NCBI RefSeq assembly: GCF_014193655.1
Contig: NZ_JACHZQ010000002.1
Span: 558,001 to 622,000 of the forward strand
DNA length: 64,000 bases
Source of the DNA: Rhizobium sp. BK313
GTDB taxonomy: Bacteria; Pseudomonadota; Alphaproteobacteria; Rhizobiales; Rhizobiaceae
Direction of reading: 5' to 3'
In this document: positions 27,791 through 37,183 of the stretch, one piece after another
How the letters are laid out: each line of letters starts with the position of its first letter
Position numbering within the stretch: the stretch's first letter is position 1
The notes under the pieces: model-generated
Told to the model about the DNA's origin: nothing
What the model saw: only the letters and a program-made list of their open reading frames with translations
The model's database searches: none
Translations under genes and position numbers: made by a program

Positions 27791-27997
27791 TCAGCTTAGG
27801 GGAAGCCCACGCTGTAGGGCGACGTGCTCAAGGACCTGCTTGACGTGGAGTGCATCTGTAGGTGGCCTGTTGATCGCACTCGTTGCCGCTGCCTTAAGCG
27901 TCTTGTTGAGGTGATCAATCGCGATGATCAGCTCATCGTCACCGATAGCCGGATTTTCTACGATCGAATCCACGAGACGTGCGATCTGCCGAAACAT
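27791..27997 (-). CDS. Small hypothetical protein, 68 residues
   Basis: A short acidic-to-neutral, helical-looking protein (LVDSIVENPAIGDDELIIAI near the N terminus) with no cysteines or membrane segment. Support for a real gene is the ribosome site AGAGGA seven bases before ATG and a well-behaved amino-acid composition. I do not recognise a family. It stands alone, between the EF-G-like gene and the monooxygenase. Confidence 0.5.
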   Translation of the reverse strand: MFRQIARLVDSIVENPAIGDDELIIAIDHLNKTLKAAATSAINRPPTDALHVKQVLEHVALQRGLPLS

Positions 27998-28287
27998 GTT
28001 TCATTCCTCTTCATTCATTGAAGCCAGTGAAGGGTACATGATTCTCTCGCATGGCAGTTTCACACCGACATGGATGGTTGCCAGTTGATAAACCGCATCC
28101 TGCCAAAATTCGGCAACCGGTTGATGCCCTTACGTCACGTGTTCCGCTTCGGGACATGCGTGCTGTGGAAAACCGTCGCACGGGTCTTCACCGATCCAGT
28201 GACGCTCCGCGCATCGACCGGAAATTGGAAGGCTACGGTTCAAGGCCTGCCGATTGTCCCCGCACTGGCCGAAGCACGGCTCCGGCC

Positions 28288-29358
28288 TCAGTTGCGTAGC
28301 AGCGGAAGCAGTTGATTGCCCTGTCGCTTGATCTCGGTGAGGTACGGCGTATCGGAGAGCACAAAGTGCGTGATGCCCAGATCCTGGTACTTGCGCAGCG
28401 AACGGGCGACGTCTGCCGCGGAACCAACGAGCCAGGTCGTGCCCGCGCCGCCGCCGCCGAACTTGCCCGGTGCAGTATAGAGGTTGTCGTCAAGGACCTC
28501 CCCGCGACTGTGCAAATCGAGAAGCCGCTGCTGCCCCACCGCCACTGCCCGCCGGTGGTCGTTCCAGCCGGCGCCCTTGCCCTTGGCCATCTCGGCGACC
28601 TTCGCCTCCGCGTCGGCCCAGGCCTGCTCTGTGGTGTCGCGGACCAGCGTGGTGATCCTCAATCCGAATTCCAGCGGGGGGAGGTTGCGGTCCAATTCCC
28701 TGCTTAACGCCTTGAGGCGTTCGATACGCTCACGGACGCCGTCGAGAGGTTCACCCCAGAAGAGCTGGACATCGGCCTCGGCGGCAGACACCCGTTCGGC
28801 CGCCTCGGAGGCCCCGCCGAAATAGAGCTTGGGGTGCCGACGGTCGCCGCGGACGGGGATGCGCGGCTCTATGGTAGATTCGGTGACGCGAAAGTGCTCG
28901 CCGGCGTAAGTGACGTTCTCTTCGGTCCACAGTCTGCGAACCAGCCGCATGAACTCCTTGGTTCGGGCATAGCGATGCGCCTGATCGCCCTCGCTGTCGC
29001 CGTATGCAGCAAGGTTGTCCTGGCCCGATACGATGTTCACTCGTACGCGACCGCCGCTCAGGTGGTCCAGCGTGGCCGCAGCGGAAGCGAAATTCGCCGG
29101 CCGCCAATAGCCCGGGCGGATCGCGATGAGCGGCTCGAAGGTGGTGGTTCGTGCAGCGAGCGCGGCCGCGACGGTGAAGGTGTCCGGTCGGCCCCAGCCG
29201 GTGCCGATGAGCGCGCCTTTCCAGCCGTGCTCCTCCAATGCTTTCGCGTGGTCGGTCAGCGTCTCCAGGCTGTTGTGGTTTTCGACGGCGGAATCACCGC
29301 GGTGGCCGGCTTTGACGTCGTTAGGGATGTACCAAAGAAATTCGGAATTGCTGCTCAT
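28288..29358 (-). CDS. LLM-class flavin-dependent monooxygenase (SsuD-like)
   Basis: A 356-residue bacterial luciferase-like TIM barrel. RVRVNIVSGQDNLAAYGDSE and LYFGGASEAAERVSAAEAD are hallmark segments of FMNH2-dependent alkanesulfonate monooxygenase (SsuD) and related enzymes that cleave C-S or oxidise amine bonds using reduced flavin and oxygen. No flavin reductase or sulfonate importer is adjacent, so the substrate is unclear. The ribosome site is weak. It is divergent from the SDR-sigma pair, with 640 bases between. Confidence 0.88.
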   Translation of the reverse strand: MSSNSEFLWYIPNDVKAGHRGDSAVENHNSLETLTDHAKALEEHGWKGALIGTGWGRPDTFTVAAALAARTTTFEPLIAIRPGYWRPANFASAAATLDHLSGGRVRVNIVSGQDNLAAYGDSEGDQAHRYARTKEFMRLVRRLWTEENVTYAGEHFRVTESTIEPRIPVRGDRRHPKLYFGGASEAAERVSAAEADVQLFWGEPLDGVRERIERLKALSRELDRNLPPLEFGLRITTLVRDTTEQAWADAEAKVAEMAKGKGAGWNDHRRAVAVGQQRLLDLHSRGEVLDDNLYTAPGKFGGGGAGTTWLVGSAADVARSLRKYQDLGITHFVLSDTPYLTEIKRQGNQLLPLLRN

Positions 29359-29999
29359 GCGAGGGGCCTGCAGATCTTTATGGCTGGGATTTAACGAAAT
29401 CGGTGGGAAGGTATCATGGTTGAATAAAGTTGGCTGTCACCAACCGAAGATTGTTTGCTATGATTAGCGGCTATAAATCGATGGTCGGCATTCTTACGGC
29501 CGTTCCGACTGGGGCGAGAGCTTGTCATATTTGCCGGTGCGTAGCGAACAGACACTCATATTCCCGTTGTATAGGCTCGAGCGTAATCGACTAATATAGT
29601 GGATTATAAGGCTACTTTTGGTCGCAGGGAAATTGCAATATGCTAGCCACTCATAACGAGAGTGGAATATTATTCCAAATTTGATTGTGTTGACGTGCAG
29701 GTTCGCCTTGCCAGATGGCTGCCGTCAGAGTGTCGTCGCAGTAGCCGGCAGCGCCCGTCGCGGTATGGAAGGCCGCAGGTCGGGAAGGCTTCCGATCACC
29801 TCTTTACCGACTTCAAGCTATTTCGGGCAGAATGAGCAATCGGCGTCGACAGGTGGAAAGCAGACATCCGTGCGACAGCGGCGGGCTGCATTGGCTGGCC
29901 GATACCGCCGTGTCCACTTTCGTTCGCTGAGGCATATTTTGTCTGACTCTTTTGCCAGGTCTCATCCGTCCTAGCTTTAGGATCGGGAAGGAGAACGTG
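29359..29999. other. Long intergenic region, AT-rich in the middle
   Basis: About 640 bases separate the monooxygenase from the SDR gene. Bases 29560-29690 are markedly AT-rich against a GC-rich background. No gene is supported; a minus frame at 29813-30316 is a shadow of the SDR. It probably holds divergent promoters and possibly a binding site for the neighbouring sigma factor. Confidence 0.4.
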
Positions 30000-30755
30000 A
30001 TGAGCATGAAGAACAAGCGCGTAGTGGTCACTGGCGGAACCCGTGGCCTCGGATTGGGACTGGTGGAAGCTCTCGTCGATGAGGGGGCCAAAGTCTGGGT
30101 GGTGGCGCGTGACGCCGCCGATCTCGAAAAGCTGCGGGCACGATTGGGGGTGGAGACGGCCTCGGCCGACATCACCGACGCGTCAGCCGCAAACCGCCTC
30201 CTCTCGGATGTGCGCCCGGAGGTGCTGGTTCTCAATGCCGGGGCGGTGCCGCGTATGGCGCGGTTCGATCGTACCAGCTGGGAAGAGTTCACGGCGACCT
30301 GGGACACGGACGTCAAGGGTGGCCTTTACTGGATGCAGGCTGCGTTGAACCTTCCGCTTGCTCCCGGCAGCCGGGTACTGGTGAGCTCGAGCGGCGCGGC
30401 GCAACAGGGGTCGCCCATGTCCGGTGGCTACGGGGGTGCCAAACGGATGCTGTGGCTGATGGCCAAATACGCCAATGGCCTATCCGAACAGAAAGGCCTT
30501 GGCATTCGCTTCCAGGCGATCGTGCCCAAGCAGATGGTCGGGGGAACGGGTGTCGGTGGGGCTGGTTCCAGCGCCTACGCCCAAGCTATGGGAATAGAGC
30601 AGGACGCCTTTCTCGCTCGCTACCCCGCTATGCCGCCGCGCCACTTCGGCAATCACGTCGTTCAAGTTCTCACCGACGCGACATATGATTCAGCGCTCGC
30701 AATTGGGATTAGAGGTGATACGGGCGTTACCGTTTTGGAAGAAGAGGCGGCATGA
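30000..30755 (+). CDS. Short-chain dehydrogenase/reductase
   Basis: About 251 residues of the classical SDR fold: cofactor loop VVVTGGTRGLGLGL at the N terminus, NAGA in the middle, Ser in VLVSSSGAA, and the YGGAK active-site Tyr/Lys. NAD(P)-dependent oxidoreductase on an alcohol or ketone; substrate unknown. ATG 30000 follows GGAAGGAGAACGTG and is preferred over the upstream start. Its last four bases overlap the sigma-factor gene (ATGA), so both are made from one transcript. Confidence 0.88.
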   Translation: MSMKNKRVVVTGGTRGLGLGLVEALVDEGAKVWVVARDAADLEKLRARLGVETASADITDASAANRLLSDVRPEVLVLNAGAVPRMARFDRTSWEEFTATWDTDVKGGLYWMQAALNLPLAPGSRVLVSSSGAAQQGSPMSGGYGGAKRMLWLMAKYANGLSEQKGLGIRFQAIVPKQMVGGTGVGGAGSSAYAQAMGIEQDAFLARYPAMPPRHFGNHVVQVLTDATYDSALAIGIRGDTGVTVLEEEAA

Positions 30756-31645
30756 ACCAGAAGCGAACCGAAAGCGTCGACCAGGAAAGCTTTCTTGCCA
30801 TGGCCAGCGAGATCCGGCCTGAGCTTCATCGCTATTGCGCGCGCCTGACCGGTTCGGTCATCGATGGCGAGGACGTGGTGCAGGAGGCAATGGTAAAAGC
30901 CTATCAGACCCTTGAAACCTTGAAAGCAAAGGCAGCTTTGCGCGCCTGGTTGTTTCGTATCGCCCATAACCGCGCGCTCGATCTTCTGCGCAGTCGCGCT
31001 TTAAGGGCAGCCGAACCGTTGGAGGCGGCATCGGAGATGCCCGACAGCGATACTCCAGATCCCTTGGAGAGACTGATGCGTCAGGAAGCGGTCACAACGG
31101 CCGTATCGCGGTTTGTCGAACTTCCGACGGTTCAGCGGAGCGTCGTCATCCTGAAGGACGTACTCGACCAACCGCTCGACGACATTGCAAGTCTTCTCGA
31201 AATTAGTGTTGACGCGGTGAAGGGGCATCTCGCTCGAGGACGAACGCGACTAAAGGAGATCAACGCCCGGGCGCCGAAATTTTCCGCCAACCGGGCGCAC
31301 TCGGCGGCAAACCTGCGCTATGTCGAGCTTTTCAATCGGCGTGACTGGGAGAGCCTTCGGGCACTCCTTGCCAGCGACGTCAAACTGTATCAGGCCACCC
31401 ATGCGGTCCGATCAGGCGCCGACGTCGGCATGTTCTTCACCATCTACGGCCGCAACACAGCAATTCACCTCGCCGCCGCATGGCTCGAAGGTCAGGAGGT
31501 GATCGCCGTGTTCGAAAATGGTCCAGCGCCGAAGCCGAACCACTTCATGCGGATAGAATGGCGGGATGGGCAGATCACGTCGATCCGCGACTATCGTTAT
31601 GTCCCCTATGTCACGGAAAGCGCGGAACTGATTCTCGATAGTTGA
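30752..31645 (+). CDS. ECF sigma factor with C-terminal SnoaL-like domain
   Basis: A 297-residue extracytoplasmic-function sigma factor. Region 2 (about 20-90) includes DVVQEAMVKAYQTL and WLFRIAHNRALDLL; region 4 (about 120-175) includes the helix-turn-helix DDIASLLEISVDAVKGHL. Residues 185-297 form a SnoaL/NTF2-like domain, as in sigma factors that are controlled by their own tail instead of an anti-sigma factor. No anti-sigma gene is adjacent. I do not see the WLPEP linker motif of group ECF41, so another SnoaL-bearing group is likely. Co-translated with the SDR upstream. Confidence 0.88.
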   Translation: MNQKRTESVDQESFLAMASEIRPELHRYCARLTGSVIDGEDVVQEAMVKAYQTLETLKAKAALRAWLFRIAHNRALDLLRSRALRAAEPLEAASEMPDSDTPDPLERLMRQEAVTTAVSRFVELPTVQRSVVILKDVLDQPLDDIASLLEISVDAVKGHLARGRTRLKEINARAPKFSANRAHSAANLRYVELFNRRDWESLRALLASDVKLYQATHAVRSGADVGMFFTIYGRNTAIHLAAAWLEGQEVIAVFENGPAPKPNHFMRIEWRDGQITSIRDYRYVPYVTESAELILDS

Positions 31646-31766
31646 TTCCAGAAACAGACGGACGAGGCGCCTGGACCTCGGAACGTGCCAGTTGCGCCGC
31701 AAGCGGAAGGCTACTGTTCACTAAGGGATTGTCCCCTTGGTGCTCCAAACTTTTCCTTGGGATTTG

Positions 31767-32126
31767 TTATTCCGTGTTGTCCCGGTCGGACGCGCTCAGG
31801 GCCTTCACGGCGACGGCTGCAACGAGGCCAGTCAGCACAATGCCCGCAAAACCGATCACCAATGCCAGCACCCGCGCCGCGACATGTTTGGGCGTAAGGT
31901 CGCCATAGCCGATGGTAAGTCCTGTCACGAAGGTGAAATAGAGGGCTTCGTCGATCCGCCAGTTCTCTATGCGCCAAATTGCAAGCCCGGATACGACCAT
32001 GACCGAGACGATCCCGGATAGGATTGGCCAGACCACGCGGACCTGCTGGACGAGCGCGATGAAGAACAGGCGCCTCATTTGCCTCGAGCGCCGCTTGTTG
32101 CCTGTTTTTCCTGGCACGACTTTCAA
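31767..32126 (-). CDS. Two-helix potassium channel
   Basis: About 119 residues with two transmembrane helices flanking a pore loop. TGLTIGYGDLTP contains the GYGD potassium selectivity filter. A basic N terminus precedes the first helix and no regulatory RCK domain follows, so this is a minimal tetrameric K+ channel of the Ion_trans_2 family. The start is uncertain: a TTG, a nearby GTG (AAAGG nine bases upstream) or the ATG 16 codons on. It lies 159 bases after the cation antiporter on the same strand. Confidence 0.85.
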   Translation of the reverse strand: MKVVPGKTGNKRRSRQMRRLFFIALVQQVRVVWPILSGIVSVMVVSGLAIWRIENWRIDEALYFTFVTGLTIGYGDLTPKHVAARVLALVIGFAGIVLTGLVAAVAVKALSASDRDNTE

Positions 32127-32285
32127 CCTTTCTGCGGGTCAGTGTCGGCAAAGCCGTGGAGGGTTAGACCAGCAACATTTCGGGGGTCCTTATCCGGCCG
32201 TCAACAGGCGGTAGTGCATCCCTACCGTCCTCTATTTGCTGCAGGTGATGGCCTTGCCCCAGGCAGAGGCTATCGCCGGTCGACT

Positions 32286-33380
32286 TCACCGCACTGTCGG
32301 GGGCAAGATATAAAGCGTCATGGCGAAGATCGTATAAACCATCAACGCCAACACGCCGACGAACCATGCCGATCGACCGCTGTTGGTGACGAACATTGCG
32401 GTAACGGTCGCAAGCAGCACCATCACCACGGCGCCAGGCCAGAACTGCAGATCCATCGGCGACGGGCCGATCAGATAGCTCAGCAAGACCAGGACGGGTG
32501 CAACGAACAACGCGATCTGGGAAGCGCTCCCCAGCGCAATACCCACGCTCAGGTCGAGCCTGTTCTTGCGTGCGCCGGAAAACGCAGAGGCCATTTCGGC
32601 GGCGCCGCCAACCAGGGCGACGACGATGAAACCGACAAAGGCAGGGGTCATTCCGAAAGCTTCGGCCGCCTGTTGCACGGACTCGACAAAGATCTCGCTC
32701 ACCAGGGCCACCAGTATGGTCACACCGGCAAGCGTGGCCAGGGCCAGGCCGATCGGCCACGGTGCTTCGTCCGCTTGGGCGTGCTCCGCTCCGGAGAAAA
32801 CTTCGCGGTGGGTCCTGAGAGTGAACAACAGCCCTAGTCCGTATCCGACGATGAGCAGAACGGCCAGGCCAAGGCTGAGTGTTTGGGTGACTGCCGCAGC
32901 CGATGTCGAGTCGATTTCGGCAACCGCCGAAGGCATCAGCAGGGCGACTGTGGCCAGAAAAAGCAGGCCCGATTGAAGACGTGCGCTGGCTCGGTTGAAC
33001 TCCTGCAGGTGGTATTTGAGCCCGCCAAGCAGAAACGAGGCCCCCAGCATGAACAGCGTGTTGGTGACGATCGCGCCGGCGATGGATGCCTTCACCAACG
33101 TATATTGCCCAGCGCGCAGGGCAGCCAGGGCGATGACCAGCTCGGTGAGATTTCCAAGGGTTGCATTGAGCAGCCCACCGGCGGCGTCACCTGTTTTGGC
33201 GGCAACGGATTCGGTGGCGTGACTTAACAACCCCGCCAACGGCACAATGGCAAGCACTGACAGGATAAAGAGCGCCGTGTGCGCTTCGGGGGCCAATGCC
33301 GCAGTAACGAACACCACCGGCACAGCCACCAGCAACCATAGCATAGGGCTGTCGCGTATCTCTTTCAAAAGCGGGCTCAA
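32286..33380 (-). CDS. Ca2+/H+ antiporter (CaCA superfamily, CAX type)
   Basis: A 364-residue inner-membrane exchanger with about 11 helices. The two inverted alpha repeats are visible: GNLTELVIALAALRAGQ in the first half and GGAAEMASAFSGARKN in the second, each with the acidic residue that binds calcium. It probably expels Ca2+ in exchange for protons. The TTG start follows GGGAG at a good distance. Upstream of the K+ channel gene, so the pair may serve cation balance. Confidence 0.9.
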   Translation of the reverse strand: MSPLLKEIRDSPMLWLLVAVPVVFVTAALAPEAHTALFILSVLAIVPLAGLLSHATESVAAKTGDAAGGLLNATLGNLTELVIALAALRAGQYTLVKASIAGAIVTNTLFMLGASFLLGGLKYHLQEFNRASARLQSGLLFLATVALLMPSAVAEIDSTSAAAVTQTLSLGLAVLLIVGYGLGLLFTLRTHREVFSGAEHAQADEAPWPIGLALATLAGVTILVALVSEIFVESVQQAAEAFGMTPAFVGFIVVALVGGAAEMASAFSGARKNRLDLSVGIALGSASQIALFVAPVLVLLSYLIGPSPMDLQFWPGAVVMVLLATVTAMFVTNSGRSAWFVGVLALMVYTIFAMTLYILPPTVR

Positions 33381-33511
33381 CTGTTCACTCCCGTCGGTTC
33401 ACCTGGACCGATCGGCCTTCGCCCCGCCATTGCAGTGGCGACGGGTCGCATGACCACTTCCAGGCCGATGCCAATGATGCACTCTCACGCCCACAACCTT
33501 GAACGTTTCAC

Positions 33512-33880
33512 TTATTTGGTGGAGCAAGCTCCCAAACTCCAATCGCAGTCCGACGACGACCCGCCGGAATATCCACCTCCTCCGACTGTTGCCGTTCGCG
33601 TGGCCACCGCTGTACCCAGCGTACCCGCTATATCCACCGGTCCCGACGGCCGATCCCGTGCCACAATACAAATCTCCACCGCAATTCGGATTGTTGTAGC
33701 TTCGGCGCGCTGAAAGCGGCTGCTGATAGATCTGCTGCTGAATGTAAACCTGCTGCTGATAGTTGCGGTAGGCCTGTATCTGCGGATCGACCCACTGGTA
33801 GCCATATCCGGGATAATAGACCCACTCAGCCTCTTCCTTCTGCTAGTTACTGATCCAGCCTGCTCCTGTTACCAATTCTG
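33512..33880 (-). pseudogene. Broken Tyr/Gln/Gly-rich protein gene
   Basis: On the minus strand, one frame reads GAGWISN, a TAG stop, then QKEEAEWVYYPGYGYQWVDP, a Gln/Tyr-rich run and a Gly/Ser/Tyr-rich run. Near 33590 the sensible reading moves to another frame, which ends in GGGGYSGGSSSDCDWSLGAC before a stop. No start codon with a ribosome site serves the whole. A premature stop plus a frameshift in low-complexity coding sequence suggests a decayed secreted or surface protein. No family recognised. Confidence 0.4.
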
Positions 33881-34067
33881 TCAATTGAAAATAGCTGGCG
33901 TGATACTACCTCGTTTGGTGTATAGGGTCCTGGCTCTGGAGCCGGATATGGACTGATCAAGCTGGCGCATCGCGCGATCTGAACTTCTGCGGATCGCCTG
34001 AGACTTGGCGGGCGTTACCCGTTGAAGTCGATTGCCAGTGAACGGGCGATAGCGACTTATATCGCAG

Positions 34068-34466
34068 TCAGGCTGCGGTCATTGTGCGGGCCCTGTTCGA
34101 CCGTGGATGGACAATGCAATCGGCCAACTCGTCGAGCTCGTTCTGTTCTTCCGCATGGCGCTGACCCCATTGGCAGAGCGCCAGGAGCACCGGCTCCAGA
34201 CCCAGCCCGAGGTCCGTTGCCGTGTATTCCACGCGGGCGGGGACCTCGGCGAAGACCTGTCGCCGGACGAGCCCATGTTCTTCCATCTCTCGCAACTGCT
34301 GGATCAGAACCTTCTGCGTGATGTCGGGCATCATGCGCTTCAGCTCCGAAAGGCGTTTCGGTCCGTCGAACACATAGTAGAGAATGACCGGTTTCCAGCG
34401 GCCAGCGATGACTTTCAGCGCACGTTCGACCGGCAGTTTCGGCAGTCTTTTCGTCGGATCCGCCAT
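34068..34466 (-). CDS. HxlR-family transcriptional regulator
   Basis: A 132-residue winged-helix protein. GRWKPVILYYVFDGPKRLSE and MMPDITQKVLIQQLREMEEH are the HxlR motif; such regulators often sense aldehydes, quinones or redox stress. ATG 34466 is preceded by CCAGGAGGTGACC, a near-perfect ribosome site; the longer frame is rejected. It is divergent from the quinone reductase, its likely target, across a 97-base promoter region with a small inverted repeat. Confidence 0.9.
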   Translation of the reverse strand: MADPTKRLPKLPVERALKVIAGRWKPVILYYVFDGPKRLSELKRMMPDITQKVLIQQLREMEEHGLVRRQVFAEVPARVEYTATDLGLGLEPVLLALCQWGQRHAEEQNELDELADCIVHPRSNRARTMTAA

Positions 34467-34516
34467 GGTCACCTCCTGGTGGGTATGGAACGAAAGAGTG
34501 TGTATTTTGGCGTGGA

Positions 34517-34530
34517 GTCTACAGCTAGAC
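34517..34530. promoter_or_regulatory. Inverted repeat in the HxlR/quinone-reductase promoter region
   Basis: GTCTA-CAGC-TAGAC lies mid-way between the two divergent start codons. A short spaced palindrome in this place is a candidate HxlR operator serving both genes. Sequence observation; binding not shown. Confidence 0.4.
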
Positions 34531-34563
34531 CGTGCCTCACCGTATTTCAACGTGAGGTCTGCC

Positions 34564-35541
34564 ATGAAAGCCGTTCAATTCAGCTGCTTTGGTTCGCCGG
34601 ATGTCCTGCAAGTCGTCGAGATACCCGTTCCGGAGTTGGCGCCGGGCGAGGCGCTGGTGCGGGTACACGCCGCCGGCATCAACTATTTCGAAGTGCTGAT
34701 GCGGGCCGACCGCTACGCCGTCAAGCCGGAGCTGCCGATGGCCCCAGGTGTCGAAGTAGCCGGCATCGTCGAGCGGATCGGGGCCGGGGCCGATCCGGCC
34801 TTGGTCGGCGCTCGCGTCGGTGTTCCGCTATTTGTTCTTGGACGCGCCGGAGGCTATGCGGAGTTCGTCGCGGTCGACGCCGCTTCGTTAATCTGCCTGC
34901 CGGATCAAATCGGCTTTGACGATGCCGTTGCATTGATGGTCCAGGGCCTGACGGCCCTGCACATGACGCGGCGCAGTGGTGTGAAAGACAAGAGGGTTCT
35001 CATCACCGCAGCCGCGGGGGGCGTCGGTTCGTTGCTCGTGCAGTTGGCGAAGCGCGAAGGCGCTGGGCTGGTGATCGCCGCAGCGAGCACCAAGGGGAAA
35101 CGTGAATTCGCCCTTTCGCTGGGCGCCGATCTGGCGATCGACTACAGCGGAAGTGACTGGCCCGATGCCGTCAGGGCGCAGACCGATGGCCTCGGCGTCG
35201 ATCTCCTTTACGACACCGTCGGCGGCGCGATGACGAAGGCGGCGTTGGGAGCGCTCGCGCCGGGCGGCGAATTGGTCTTTGCCGCACTCGGGCGTTTCGA
35301 TCTCGACAAGATCGACTTAGATCAATTGGTTCTAAAGAACCAATCGCTAACAGGGTTTGCCCTACTGCCCCTGCTTTCTCCGGAAAACATCAGGACCGAC
35401 CTTACAAAACTCTATGAGCTTGCTGCCAACGGTCAAATCAGCGTCCTGAAAGGCGGACAATTTCCGCTTCACGAGGCTTGGCGTGTGCATGAGGCGTTCG
35501 AAGATCGTACCGTCAGCGGAAAGATCGTGCTGGTGCCCTAG
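34564..35541 (+). CDS. Zinc-independent alcohol dehydrogenase family / quinone reductase
   Basis: A 325-residue medium-chain dehydrogenase. The N-terminal GroES-like part (1-120) lacks the zinc-binding cysteines of true alcohol dehydrogenases; the Rossmann part has TAAAGGVGSLLVQLAKREG. This matches NADPH:quinone oxidoreductase (QOR), which detoxifies quinones and enones. ATG 34564 follows GAGG; the longer frame upstream overlaps the HxlR gene and is rejected. Probably induced through HxlR. Confidence 0.88.
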   Translation: MKAVQFSCFGSPDVLQVVEIPVPELAPGEALVRVHAAGINYFEVLMRADRYAVKPELPMAPGVEVAGIVERIGAGADPALVGARVGVPLFVLGRAGGYAEFVAVDAASLICLPDQIGFDDAVALMVQGLTALHMTRRSGVKDKRVLITAAAGGVGSLLVQLAKREGAGLVIAAASTKGKREFALSLGADLAIDYSGSDWPDAVRAQTDGLGVDLLYDTVGGAMTKAALGALAPGGELVFAALGRFDLDKIDLDQLVLKNQSLTGFALLPLLSPENIRTDLTKLYELAANGQISVLKGGQFPLHEAWRVHEAFEDRTVSGKIVLVP

Positions 35542-35583
35542 GATCCGATTGCCGCGTCAGGGCCGCTCGAATTCCGATCGAGG

Positions 35584-36387
35584 CTATTCGCCATCGCGGT
35601 ACCAGCGTAGCGACAAGCAGGAGAGACCTGCATCGATCCGGCCGATTTCCGCGGTCTTCATCGGCACGATCCTGTAGTCGAGTTTATCGAGCATCTCGAT
35701 CGTACGCGGATAATCGGAAGGGACCATGAGGACGTCATTGACGCGCAGTGCATTCGCAGCCTGCTCTTCGCCGTCCGGAATGATGATGTGTCTGAAATCC
35801 TTGAAGACGCCGGAGCGTGCGAGGCGGGCGGTCGAGAGTACGGTTTCGTCGTCCAGCAGCGAGCAGTCGGTCTTGAAATGAAGCACGCCTTCCGGCGTGG
35901 CAACCAGCCTGGCTTTGCGGCCGAGCTTGTCGATACAGACAGCGAGAGCCTCGGCGCCCGCCTTGTCGGTTCGTGCTGAAAGGCCAATCATAACGCTATT
36001 CGGCGTCGTCAGGACATCGCCGCCGTCCACGTATCCATGACCAGGGAGATCGAGGACGGTCTCGAACGTGTCGCGCAAGGCAGGCACGATTGCCGCTGCC
36101 TCGCCAGCGCGGCTTGCCGCACCAGGACGAAGCAAGATCGCACCTTCGGTGAATACGAGGGCGGGATCCTCGACGAAGACGGAGTCCGGGAAGGCCTCAA
36201 GTGCCGGCAGGATGGTCACCTGGACGCCAGCTTGGCGCATTGCGGCGATGTAGGCATCATGTTCCAGCTTCACGCCCTCATAGGTCGGGCTGGCGTGCTC
36301 CCCGACACGCAGGCCGTCGACGACCGAGTGCGATGGCTCGCGAACGATGGCGGAGTTGAAATGATAAACTGATCGGGGTGAGGACAT
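35584..36387 (-). CDS. Dimethylarginine dimethylaminohydrolase (dimethylargininase) family
   Basis: About 267 residues of the guanidino-modifying superfamily. FVEDPALVF carries the acidic active-site pair, LHFKTDCS the catalytic His, and GLSCLSLRW near the C terminus the nucleophilic Cys. The pattern matches DDAH, which turns methylated arginines into citrulline and methylamines, more closely than arginine deiminase. ATG 36387 is chosen over GTG 36393 because AAGG is better spaced. No obvious operon partner. Bacteria may use it for nitrogen from methylarginines. Confidence 0.85.
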   Translation of the reverse strand: MSSPRSVYHFNSAIVREPSHSVVDGLRVGEHASPTYEGVKLEHDAYIAAMRQAGVQVTILPALEAFPDSVFVEDPALVFTEGAILLRPGAASRAGEAAAIVPALRDTFETVLDLPGHGYVDGGDVLTTPNSVMIGLSARTDKAGAEALAVCIDKLGRKARLVATPEGVLHFKTDCSLLDDETVLSTARLARSGVFKDFRHIIIPDGEEQAANALRVNDVLMVPSDYPRTIEMLDKLDYRIVPMKTAEIGRIDAGLSCLSLRWYRDGE

Positions 36388-36613
36388 TTCCACATACCTT
36401 GTTGCCGTTCAGACCTCTTCTATCTTGCTTGTCGATGGTGGTCGACAACATCTGTCTGTGAGCGAAGGCGAGAATATGCCCTAGCCTTGGCGCCTATATC
36501 AGTCGTTTGCTGTGATAATCACGGTGTTAGAAGCTCACAAACGCGCATGCGTCGGGGCGCGAGCGCTCGCCCCCGGACTAGTTCGTGCGCAGGAAGAACG
36601 AACCGCTCAAGGA

Positions 36614-36823
36614 TCAATCGTCGATCCGAAATCCAACCTTCATCACCACCTGATAATGCGCGACCGCGCCATCCTTGATGTGCCCCCTGATTTGATCCAC
36701 CTCGAACCATTCGAGGTTCCTCATGGTCTTCGAGGCGCGCGAAAGCGCCTTTTCGATCGCGTCGGTCACCGAGGTCTTGGAACTGCCGATAAGTTCCACT
36801 TTCTTATAGACATGATCGTTCAC
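36614..36823 (-). CDS. Dodecin family flavin-binding protein
   Basis: A 69-residue protein with the dodecin pattern: YKKVELIGSSKTSVTDAIEK at the N terminus, the tryptophan of LEWFEVDQIRGHI that stacks on flavin, then VAHYQVVMKVGFRI. Dodecins form hollow 12-mers that store FMN, riboflavin or coenzyme A and protect against flavin photoreactions. Monocistronic; a ribosome site (GGAGGAAAACGTG) precedes the ATG. Confident. Confidence 0.92.
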   Translation of the reverse strand: MNDHVYKKVELIGSSKTSVTDAIEKALSRASKTMRNLEWFEVDQIRGHIKDGAVAHYQVVMKVGFRIDD

Positions 36824-37183
36824 GTTTTCCTCCCAGATTCGTGCAGACTATGTTTGGCTTCGAACTCCCGGGCCGTGTTGCTGTGGCTGGCTCACGCGAC
36901 GTCTGTTATTTCAGACGTCTCGCATTCACGATCCGGCAACAGTTGTCCTTTGTCAAACGGTTGGAATCGCGCTTGATGCAGTTGCCGGTCAGGCCTTCGC
37001 TCGACCGGGATCATCGCCGCCGACGAGACCTGCCTGGCGCGTTCAAGCGGCCCAGTTTTTTGCTCGACGTTTCCACGGCAAGGATTTTTGTAAACCAATG
37101 TTTCCGAGGCGCGTTTTTGCTGGTTTCGCCTGCGAAAAACCTTCTTTTGGAGAGGCGTTTGTATAAAAGTCTGCAGAAATGGA
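36824..37183. other. Intergenic region with a hairpin
   Basis: 360 bases between divergent dodecin and response-regulator genes. No gene supported. GACGTCTG (36898-36905) and CAGACGTC (36912-36919) form a perfect 8-bp inverted repeat with a TTATTT centre; it could be an operator or an RNA hairpin. The segment from 37050 to 37160 is AT-richer and probably contains the promoter of the two-component genes. Confidence 0.45.

Noticed and set aside
27551..27799. 82-codon plus-strand frame
   Set aside because: No ribosome-binding site, no family resemblance, atypical composition.
29813..30316. 167-codon minus-strand frame
   Set aside because: Overlaps the SDR gene in antisense; a shadow of its codon bias.
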